Below are positions 1-4,790 of a DNA stretch of 6,211 bases, piece by piece. Position 1 is the stretch's first letter; every line of letters starts with the position of its first letter. Source of the stretch: an uncultured Eubacteriales bacterium (GTDB taxonomy: Bacteria > Bacillota > Clostridia > Oscillospirales > QAKW01); assembly GCA_934378025.1 (NCBI GenBank), contig CAKRPM010000079.1, positions 1 through 6,211 of the forward strand, written 5' to 3'. The position numbers and the translations under genes are program-made. The notes beneath the pieces are model-generated. The model did no database searches. It was not told where the DNA came from and saw only the letters and a list, made by a program, of their open reading frames with translations.

Positions 1-710
1 GTGACAATGTGCCCATCATCAAAGGTTCTGCGAAGGTTGCTTTGGACAGTGCTTCCACCGATCCCAATGCTCCTGAGTATGCTTGCATCAAAGAGTTGAT
101 GGATGCTGTTGACAGCTATATCCCGACTCCGGCCCGTAAATCCGACGAGCCCTTCTTGATGCCTGTTGAAGACGTTATGACCATTTCCGGTCGTGGTACC
201 GTTGCTACCGGTAGAGTTGAGCGCGGCTGCCTGAAGATCAACGAAGAGGTTGAGATTGTTGGTTTGACCACCGAGAAGAAGAAAACGGTTGTTACCAGCA
301 TGGAAATGTTCAGAAAGATTTTGGACGAGGCAGAAGCCGGCGATAACATCGGCGCTCTGCTGCGTGGTATTCAGAGAACTGAAATCGAAAGAGGTCAGGT
401 TTTGGCCAAACCCGGTTCCATTCATCCGCATACCAAATTCAAAGGCCAGGTTTACATTCTGACCAAAGAAGAGGGTGGCCGTCACAGCCCGTTCTTCTCC
501 AACTATCGTCCGCAGTTCTATTTCAGAACCACCGACGTTACCGGCGTTATCACGCTGCCGGAAGGCGTTGACATGTGCAAACCGGGCGACAATGTAACCA
601 TGGACGTTGAACTGATTACTCCGATCGCTATTGAAAAAGGTCTGCGCTTCGCTATCCGTGAAGGCGGCAGAACCGTTGGTTCCGGCGTTGTTTCCGAAAT
701 CGACGCGTAA
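1..710 (+). CDS. tuf: Elongation factor Tu, C-terminal part (5' end outside window)
   Basis: EF-Tu is the GTPase that carries aminoacyl-tRNA to the ribosomal A site. The reading frame is already open at base 3 and gives 235 residues up to TAA at 708-710. The GTP-binding domain is therefore almost wholly outside the window, and what remains is its last helices plus beta-barrel domains II and III. Diagnostic stretches are [13 protein letters not shown] (start of domain II), [20 protein letters not shown] and the C-terminal [15 protein letters not shown] (domain III). The glycine, glutamine, alanine and glutamate equivalent to E. coli G316, Q329, A375 and E378, positions where kirromycin-type resistance arises, are all unchanged. 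Codons are strongly biased (GTT, GGT, CGT, ACC), as expected of a very highly expressed gene. No intrinsic terminator follows the stop before the FMN riboswitch. The apparent start at the GTG of base 9 is an internal valine, not a start codon. Confidence 0.98.
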   Translation, partial: DNVPIIKGSAKVALDSASTDPNAPEYACIKELMDAVDSYIPTPARKSDEPFLMPVEDVMTISGRGTVATGRVERGCLKINEEVEIVGLTTEKKKTVVTSMEMFRKILDEAEAGDNIGALLRGIQRTEIERGQVLAKPGSIHPHTKFKGQVYILTKEEGGRHSPFFSNYRPQFYFRTTDVTGVITLPEGVDMCKPGDNVTMDVELITPIAIEKGLRFAIREGGRTVGSGVVSEIDA

Positions 711-735
711 CTTAAAAAAATAAGTAAATAAAAAT

Positions 736-853
736 ATTCTTTTGGGGCAGGGTGCAATTCCCTACCGGTGGTTACAGCCCACGACCTTGTGTAAACAAGC
801 TGAACAGGTGTAATTCCTGTGCCGACGGTTACAGTCCGGATGATAAAAAGAAT
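736..853 (+). promoter_or_regulatory. FMN riboswitch aptamer (RFN element)
   Basis: This is the conserved FMN-sensing leader RNA that controls riboflavin synthesis and uptake genes. The hallmark blocks appear in order: GGGGCAGGGTGCAATTCCCTACCGG-like P2/P3 (from 744), CGGTGG and AGCCC (P4), a short variable hairpin CTTG/CAAG (786-799), CAGGTGTAATTCCTGTGCCGAC (from 805), and GGTTACAGTCCGGATG (827-842). The closing stem P1 is ATTCTTTT (736-743) with AAAAGAAT (846-853), eight pairs. The two loops read GTGCAATTC and GTGTAATTC where the usual consensus is GTGAAATTC. It sits 25 bases after the tuf stop and directly upstream of a terminator and ribU. Control is therefore expected to be transcription attenuation: FMN bound means stop, no FMN means read-through. 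Confidence 0.96.
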
Positions 854-875
854 GGTATTTACAATTTTGGCATCC
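838..875 (+). promoter_or_regulatory. Candidate antiterminator pairing of the FMN riboswitch
   Basis: GGATG at 838-842, the conserved 3' end of the aptamer, can pair with CATCC at 871-875. AAAA at 845-848, in or next to the P1 3' strand, can pair with TTTT at 865-868, with a possible T844-G869 wobble between the two helices. Forming this structure would take apart both P1 and the first arm of the terminator (870-880), so it would be mutually exclusive with the FMN-bound, terminated state. The pairing was found by eye and its stability was not calculated. Confidence 0.5.
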
Positions 876-904
876 CCATGGAATATTCATGGGGATGCTT
901 TTTT
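870..904 (+). terminator. Intrinsic terminator of the FMN riboswitch
   Basis: The perfect 11-bp stem GCATCCCCATG (870-880) / CATGGGGATGC (888-898) with a 7-base loop is followed by six T residues (899-904). It lies between aptamer and ribU and ends 22 bases before the ribU ATG, the usual layout of an FMN-controlled attenuator. It is also the first terminator after tuf. Confidence 0.95.
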
Positions 905-926
905 ATGATCCCCGGAAAGGAAAAGT

Positions 927-1520
927 ATGAAAGAAAAAACGTTTCAACTGCGTACGATGACGATGACCGCCATGCTGGCGGCTGTCAGCATTGTACTGAT
1001 GTATTTGGAGTTTTCGGTTCCGTTTGTTCCATCATTTTTGAAATTTGATTTTTCGGACTTGCCGGCGTTGATCGGAAGCTTTGCGTTCGGTCCGCTTTGC
1101 GGCGTTTTGATTTGCTTGGTGAAAAATGTGGTTCATTTATTTGCCACGATGACCGGGGGCATCGGAGAATTGTCAAATTTTTTGCTCAGCATGATTTTTG
1201 TACTTCCCGCCGGTATTATCTATAAAAAGAAAAAAACACGCCGCCGCGCTTTTTTGGGCGCATTGATCGGTACGTTTTCCATGGCGGCGGTCAGCGTGTT
1301 CACCAATTATTTTGTGGTGTACCCGATCTACTATAATTTCATGCCGAAGGAAACGGTGTTGGGGCTTTATCAGGCAATTTTTCCGTTTGTGAAAAACATG
1401 TGGCAGGCGCTGATCGTTTGTAACGTTCCGTTTACCATTGTAAAGGGACTGTGCAATACCTTGATATGCTTTTTGATTTATCACAAGATATCGCCGCTGC
1501 TGAAAGGAAAACGGTCATAA
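927..1520 (+). CDS. ribU: Riboflavin transporter RibU, substrate-binding S component of an ECF transporter
   Basis: RibU is a small integral membrane protein that binds riboflavin from outside and works with the shared ECF energising module (EcfA/EcfA'/EcfT, not in this window). The 197-residue product has the usual family length and about six hydrophobic membrane segments. Family features are the AxxxA-like stretch in the first helix (AMLAAVSIV, residues 15-23), FLKFDFSDLPALIGSFAFG (37-55), KNVVHL (66-71), GGIGELSNFL (77-86), TNYFVVYPIYY (126-136) and NVPFTIVKGL (166-175), with a basic loop KKKKTRRR (100-107) on the inner face. The start is the ATG at 927, with GGAAAGG at 914-920 and a 6-base spacing. 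The FMN riboswitch and terminator immediately upstream independently support the riboflavin assignment and indicate repression when FMN is plentiful. A strong terminator ends the unit, so ribU appears to be the only gene under the switch. Confidence 0.95.
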   Translation: MKEKTFQLRTMTMTAMLAAVSIVLMYLEFSVPFVPSFLKFDFSDLPALIGSFAFGPLCGVLICLVKNVVHLFATMTGGIGELSNFLLSMIFVLPAGIIYKKKKTRRRAFLGALIGTFSMAAVSVFTNYFVVYPIYYNFMPKETVLGLYQAIFPFVKNMWQALIVCNVPFTIVKGLCNTLICFLIYHKISPLLKGKRS

Positions 1521-1553
1521 AAACGACAGCACCGGGGGTTTTGCCGTTTGAAG

Positions 1554-1585
1554 AATATCCACTCGGAAACGAGTGGATATTTTTT
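1554..1585 (+). terminator. Intrinsic terminator after ribU
   Basis: The perfect 12-bp stem AATATCCACTCG (1554-1565) / CGAGTGGATATT (1570-1581) encloses a GAAA tetraloop and runs into a T tract ending at 1585. It begins 33 bases after the ribU stop. Confidence 0.93.
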
Positions 1586-1610
1586 GCGTTATAAGGGGAA
1601 AATTTGCCGC

Positions 1611-1647
1611 TTGAGAGGTAAGGTGGCGTTTGAGGGGTAAGTTGTGG
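1611..1647 (+). repeat. Imperfect G-rich direct repeat upstream of the AbiH gene
   Basis: Two near-copies, TTGAGAGGTAAGGTGG at 1611-1626 and TTGAGGGGTAAGTTGTGG at 1630-1647, lie 19 bases apart, start to start, in the 100-base gap between the ribU terminator and the AbiH-like gene. A small hairpin CGGG-GTGT-CCCG follows just before the ribosome binding site. No convincing -35/-10 pair is visible in this gap. The repeat could be an operator, an insertion-boundary relic or chance in a G-rich stretch. Confidence 0.35.
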
Positions 1648-1687
1648 AAGTCGGGGTGTCCCGGCTGTTTTTATAAGGAGAAGATTT

Positions 1688-2650
1688 ATGACACTATACA
1701 TATTGGGTAATGGATTTGATTTGGCTCATAAACTCCCAACAGCGTATTGGGAGTTTCGAACGTATCTAAAGTCTGCACACCCGGAGTTCCTGGAAGCGTT
1801 CGAGGAGCATTATGATATTTATCCTTCAATGTCTGATGAGGCAAAAAAAGAATATTTATGGAATCGCTTTGAAAGCAATCTAGCTAATATCGATGAGGAT
1901 AGCATAATCGAAAGTGGAACGAGCATTGAAATGGATCTGGAATCAGGAGATGTCGGAATCGAAGACACTCTGTACAGTTATTTTACAAATGAGTATCAGT
2001 ACATTCAAAAACTATCGGTCTATTTAAAGGAATGGGTAAGAACTATTCGAATTCGAGATTGTTTGCCGCGAACATCAAAAATAAAAGATAATAGCGGTGA
2101 TTTGTTTTTGACATTTAACTACACAGCGACGCTAGAGAATGTTTACCTGATCCGGCCTGACAAAGTAATTCATATCCACGGTTCGTTACGAGATTATACC
2201 CCTGACCCAGTAATTGGTCACGGAAACAAGATGCGAATTGATAGAATTAGTAAAAAAATCGAAGAAGCAGAGAGCCTATTTGACGAAAAATGGGTCAATA
2301 TCTGTCGCGTGGTTAGAGATTATTACAGTACAACATTAAAAAATACCGATAAGTATTCAGGATGCTTAGAGCGAATAAGAAGATCCCAACCCGATGAAAT
2401 AATAGTTGTCGGACATTCTCTTGATGGAATAGATTTGCCTTACTTTACATTAATCGATAATTATACGGACAACAAAAATATATGGACAATAGTTGTCCAT
2501 AGGGATAAGGAAAAGTTGAAACTGGTAAACAGTTTGGTGACCGCAGGTGTCGACAGAAAGAGGATTAGAACTATACCGTCAGGTGAATTTTTTGATTTAG
2601 ATGATACTGCTGCTGCGCATCGTATAACCGAATTAAGGTACAGGTTTTAA
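1688..2650 (+). CDS. AbiH-family protein, candidate phage abortive-infection factor
   Basis: The 320-residue product matches the AbiH family, named after a lactococcal gene that aborts phage infection. The biochemical activity of the family is poorly defined. Recognisable motifs are LYILGNGFDLAHKLPTAYWEF-like at the N terminus (residues 3-23, core GNGFDLAH 7-14), FLTFNYTATLENVY (140-153), VIHIHGSLRD (160-169) and EIIVVGHSLDGIDLPYF (237-253). There is no signal peptide or membrane segment, so it should be cytoplasmic. Start ATG 1688 has AAGGAG at 1675-1680, spaced 7. The gene ends with tandem stops TAA TAA. Base composition is visibly richer in A+T than the flanking ribU and murD, with many ATA and AGA codons, which suggests horizontal acquisition. 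It stands alone between terminators with no visible partner, fitting a single-gene defence system. The family call is firm; the defence role in this organism is inferred from the family name. Confidence 0.85.
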   Translation: MTLYILGNGFDLAHKLPTAYWEFRTYLKSAHPEFLEAFEEHYDIYPSMSDEAKKEYLWNRFESNLANIDEDSIIESGTSIEMDLESGDVGIEDTLYSYFTNEYQYIQKLSVYLKEWVRTIRIRDCLPRTSKIKDNSGDLFLTFNYTATLENVYLIRPDKVIHIHGSLRDYTPDPVIGHGNKMRIDRISKKIEEAESLFDEKWVNICRVVRDYYSTTLKNTDKYSGCLERIRRSQPDEIIVVGHSLDGIDLPYFTLIDNYTDNKNIWTIVVHRDKEKLKLVNSLVTAGVDRKRIRTIPSGEFFDLDDTAAAHRITELRYRF

Positions 2651-2657
2651 TAACAAT

Positions 2658-2688
2658 ACGCCTCCCAACAGTAATAGTTGAGAGGCGT
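2658..2688. terminator. Hairpin after the AbiH gene, weak terminator candidate
   Basis: ACGCCTC (2658-2664) pairs with GAGGCGT (2682-2688). After one C-A mismatch, CAAC (2666-2669) pairs with GTTG (2677-2680), leaving a 7-base loop. It begins 7 bases after the first AbiH stop. The rightward flank CGCTTTG has only three T residues, so as a terminator it is poor; it could instead protect the mRNA 3' end or leave stopping to the strong hairpin at 2818. Confidence 0.5.
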
Positions 2689-2780
2689 CGCTTTGTCCAG
2701 AAGTGTTTACTGATTTGTCTGTGTGGATGGGCATCCGCAAGGTTATCGAGCAGGTGAACGCAAACGCGGTGGCGGCATAA
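2682..2780 (+). pseudogene. Possible C-terminal remnant of a lost gene
   Basis: One frame is open from 2682 to TAA at 2778-2780 and reads, near its end, VWMGIRKVIEQVNANAVAA. It has an ordinary amphipathic composition and GC-richer codons, like the flanking housekeeping genes and unlike the AbiH gene. There is no ribosome binding site before its few possible starts (GTG 2703, ATG 2727), and a stop precedes the open stretch at 2679-2681. It could be the tail of a gene cut off when the AbiH gene arrived, but 33 codons are too few to exclude chance. The protein family is not recognised. Confidence 0.2.
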
Positions 2781-2817
2781 AAGCAGGCAAACAGCGTGAT
2801 ATCGGTATAAACAAAAT

Positions 2818-2847
2818 AAAAAGGCGACGCGGCTGCGTCGCCTTTTT
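2818..2847. terminator. Strong bidirectional intrinsic terminator
   Basis: AAAAAGGCGACGC (2818-2830) and GCGTCGCCTTTTT (2835-2847) pair perfectly around the 4-base loop GGCT. The T run on the right serves rightward transcripts (AbiH gene) and the A run on the left gives a T run to leftward transcripts from rnpB. It separates the two converging units. Confidence 0.9.
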
Positions 2848-2900
2848 GTTGTTTTGCGAGGGCTTTGCCGGTGGGGGAAAGGGGAATTTGCGGCGAACAG

Positions 2901-2965
2901 AAAAAACTCCTTGATATACGGAAGTCAGGGCTTGCCGCCTCAACCCAAAATATATCAAGGAAGTT
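2901..2965 (-). terminator. Terminator of rnpB with a long, itself foldable loop
   Basis: Read leftward, CCTTGATATA (complement of 2951-2960) pairs with TATATCAAGG (complement of 2909-2918). After one bulged base, AACT/AGTT (2962-2965 with 2905-2908) extends the stem, and a run of T follows (complement of the A run 2901-2906). The 32-base loop is unusually long, but its middle can form a second small hairpin (GGG...CCC with TTG/CAA). It starts 7 bases past the 3' end of RNase P RNA. Confidence 0.75.
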
Positions 2966-2971
2966 ATAACT

Positions 2972-3300
2972 GTGAGCAAACCGTAAGCCGAGTTCTGTAC
3001 TAAACGATCATCTATCTTGGACGCATGTTGCCACACGCCTCCAGCCACTCGTTCGAAACAAGCCGGACCGACTTATTGTTTCACTCAGTGTTGCACCGAA
3101 TAGGGTTTACAGACCCCGTATGTCACCATACGGCGTGGTGAGCTCTTACCTCGCCTTTCCACCCTTACCGCATAAATGCGGCGGTATATCTCTGTTGCAC
3201 TATCCCTAGGGTCGCCCCCGGTGGGTGTTACCCACTATCCTGTCCTGCGGTGCTCGGACTTTCCTCACACTCAACGTGCGCGATCGTCTGGTTTACTCAC
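2972..3300 (-). ncRNA. rnpB: RNase P RNA (catalytic RNA that matures tRNA 5' ends)
   Basis: On the minus strand this is bacterial RNase P RNA, which with the RnpA protein cleaves 5' leaders from pre-tRNA. Conserved blocks in order are GAGGAAAGTCCG (3255-3266), AGTGCAACAGAGATA (3187-3201), GGTAAGAGCTCACC, GTAAACCC, CGGTGCAA, and ACAGAACTCGGCTTAC near the 3' end (2983-2998). The ends are set by stem P1: GTGAGTAAACC (3290-3300) pairs with GGTTTGCTCAC (2972-2982), eleven pairs with one G-U. The 329-base length and the order of elements look like the A type, used by most clostridia, rather than the Bacillus B type. Its own promoter lies just upstream and a terminator follows. By eye, the loop that binds the tRNA 3' CCA reads UGU instead of GGU (3109-3111). 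Exact ends may differ by a few bases. Confidence 0.97.
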
Positions 3301-3305
3301 CAATT

Positions 3306-3334
3306 ATCATAGCACAATTGATGAAAAAAGTAAA
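3306..3334 (-). promoter_or_regulatory. Promoter of rnpB
   Basis: Read leftward, -35 TTTACT (complement of 3329-3334), a 17-base spacer and -10 TATGAT (complement of 3306-3311) form a sigma-70/A-type promoter. A TG one base before the -10 (TGCTATGAT) makes it an extended -10. The predicted start, six or seven bases on, falls at 3299-3300, where RNase P stem P1 begins. Confidence 0.85.
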
Positions 3335-3348
3335 TACTGTTTTTTCTA

Positions 3349-3377
3349 TTGATAATATTGGTAATATTTATTATAAT
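3349..3377 (+). promoter_or_regulatory. Promoter of the murD-peptidase unit
   Basis: TTGATA (3349-3354), a 17-base spacer and a perfect TATAAT (3372-3377) form a near-consensus housekeeping promoter. Start of transcription is expected around 3384, giving a leader of roughly 38 bases before the murD GTG. It is back to back with the rnpB promoter, the two -35 boxes being only 14 bases apart. Confidence 0.85.
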
Positions 3378-3405
3378 AAGCATATATAGGTGTTTTTTAC
3401 CGTTG

Positions 3406-3413
3406 AAAGGAGG
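3406..3413 (+). promoter_or_regulatory. Ribosome binding site fixing the murD GTG start
   Basis: AAAGGAGG, a near-perfect complement of the 16S rRNA tail, lies 8 bases before GTG 3422. No ATG in that frame comes before codon 11 (3452), so this site decides the start. Confidence 0.9.
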
Positions 3414-3421
3414 ACATTTCG

Positions 3422-4789
3422 GTGACAATACAAGAATATTTTTCCGCACTGATGGGAAAAAATGTAACGGTCATCGGGATCGGCGTGTCCAACACACCGC
3501 TGATTCGAATGTTATGTGCCATCGGCGCCTGTGTTACGGCGTGTGATAAAAAGGATCTTCAGGCTTTGGGCGAGCAGGGAGAGGAACTGAAGAAATTAGG
3601 CGTTACGCTTCGCCTGGGACCGCAGTATTTGGAGGGGCTGACGGGGGATGTGATTTTCAAAACGCCGGGTCTTCGCTTTGATCATCCCGCATTGATTGCC
3701 GCCAAGGAACGGGGAAGCGTGATTACCAGTGAGATGGAGGTCTTTTTTGAACTTTGTCCCTGTACGGTGATCGCCGTGACCGGTTCGGACGGAAAAACCA
3801 CGACGACAACGCTGATTTCCGAAATGTTAAAGACGGCAGGCAAAAAAGTCTGGTTGGGCGGGAACATCGGCAAGCCGCTTTTGCCGGAAATCGAAAAAAT
3901 TCAAAAAGATGATTTTGCAGTGGTGGAGCTGTCCAGCTTTCAACTGCATACCATGCGGCGCTCGCCGCACATTGCCGTGGTGACCAACCTTTCTCCCAAT
4001 CACTTGGATGTGCATAAAGATATGCAAGAATATGTGGACGCCAAGAAAAATATTTTCCGCTACCAGGGCAAGCAAGACATTTTGATTGTGAACGACGATA
4101 ATGATATCACAGCCGCCTTTGTCGGCGAGCAAAAAGGGGCGCTGCGGCGATTCAGCTTCCGCCATGAAGTGGAGGGCGTATATTACAAAGACGGCGCCGT
4201 ATGGCAGAATTTCGGGCATCCGGAAAAGCTGCTGGAACGTTCGGATATCCGATTGCCGGGCGATCATAATGTCGAAAATTATATGGCGGCCATCGCTGCC
4301 GTTTACGGCTTGGTCGATCGCAAGGATATTGTAAAGGTGGCAAGGACGTTCGGCGGCGTAAAACATCGGATCGAGTTTGTACGCGAGGTGGCCGGCGTTC
4401 GGTATTACAATGATTCCATCGGTTCTTCTCCGACGCGAACATTGGCAACACTTCGTTCCTTTCCCGCCAAGGTTCATCTGCTGGCAGGCGGGTATGACAA
4501 GCAAATTCCGTTTGATGAATTTGGAAAAGAGCTTCCGAATTATGTAAAGGCGCTTTACTTAACAGGTGCGACCGCCGCTAAAATTAAAACGGCTGTACAA
4601 AAAGGCGGAAACGGCGATACGCTGCCGATTTATGACGTTGAGGATTATCGTCAGGCGGTGCGTTTGGCCGCCGAAAATGCAAAGCCCGGCGACATTGTTG
4701 TGCTTTCACCGGCCTGTGCAAGTTTTGATCATTTTAAAAATTTTGAAGAACGCGGAAATTATTTTATAAAATGCGTTGAGGAGTTATAG
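3422..4789 (+). CDS. murD: UDP-N-acetylmuramoyl-L-alanine--D-glutamate ligase (MurD)
   Basis: MurD is the cytoplasmic ATP-dependent ligase that adds D-glutamate to UDP-MurNAc-L-Ala in peptidoglycan precursor synthesis. The 455 residues are the normal length. The N-terminal UDP-binding domain has VIGIGVSN (17-24). The central ATPase domain has P-loop GSDGKTTTT (121-129), GGNIG (146-150), VELSSFQL (168-175), NHLD (193-196), the probable carbamylated lysine at 208 in DAKK, and DHNVEN (281-286). The C-terminal domain has KHRIEF (314-319), YNDSIGSSPTRT (329-340), LAGGYDK (354-360) and LSPACASFDHFKNFEERG (429-446). The stretch after NDS differs from the NDSKATN seen in E. coli MurD but is familiar from clostridial enzymes. 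The start is GTG 3422, supported by AAAGGAGG. It has its own promoter and is followed after one base by an M42 peptidase. It lies outside any visible division/cell-wall cluster. Confidence 0.95.
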   Translation: MTIQEYFSALMGKNVTVIGIGVSNTPLIRMLCAIGACVTACDKKDLQALGEQGEELKKLGVTLRLGPQYLEGLTGDVIFKTPGLRFDHPALIAAKERGSVITSEMEVFFELCPCTVIAVTGSDGKTTTTTLISEMLKTAGKKVWLGGNIGKPLLPEIEKIQKDDFAVVELSSFQLHTMRRSPHIAVVTNLSPNHLDVHKDMQEYVDAKKNIFRYQGKQDILIVNDDNDITAAFVGEQKGALRRFSFRHEVEGVYYKDGAVWQNFGHPEKLLERSDIRLPGDHNVENYMAAIAAVYGLVDRKDIVKVARTFGGVKHRIEFVREVAGVRYYNDSIGSSPTRTLATLRSFPAKVHLLAGGYDKQIPFDEFGKELPNYVKALYLTGATAAKIKTAVQKGGNGDTLPIYDVEDYRQAVRLAAENAKPGDIVVLSPACASFDHFKNFEERGNYFIKCVEEL

Positions 4790-4790
4790 C

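Noticed and set aside
752..1048. Plus-strand open frame starting inside the FMN riboswitch
   Set aside because: It spans the aptamer, the terminator and the start of ribU in another frame; it is a by-product of the RNA and the real gene.
2721..2737. Short palindrome GGATGGGCATCC as a regulatory site
   Set aside because: Five paired bases around two G residues, with no partner copy and no gene to control; within chance expectation.
1586..2971. AbiH region as an integrative element inserted at the 3' end of rnpB
   Set aside because: RNA-gene 3' ends are common integration sites, but no second copy of the rnpB end, integrase or flanking direct repeat is visible; a short insertion by another route remains possible.
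2743..3048. Minus-strand open frame of 101 codons overlapping the 3' end of rnpB
   Set aside because: It runs through the conserved RNase P RNA end and two terminator hairpins, has no ribosome binding site and resembles no protein; the RNA gene explains the sequence.
3827..4504. Long minus-strand open frame of 225 codons opposite murD
   Set aside because: It is antisense to conserved MurD catalytic motifs, has no start signals and looks like a codon-bias shadow.
4776..4790. TTG at 4776 as an upstream start of the first M42 peptidase
   Set aside because: The ribosome binding site GAGGAG at 4778-4783 lies downstream of this TTG and correctly before ATG 4791; the shorter product also fits the family N terminus.
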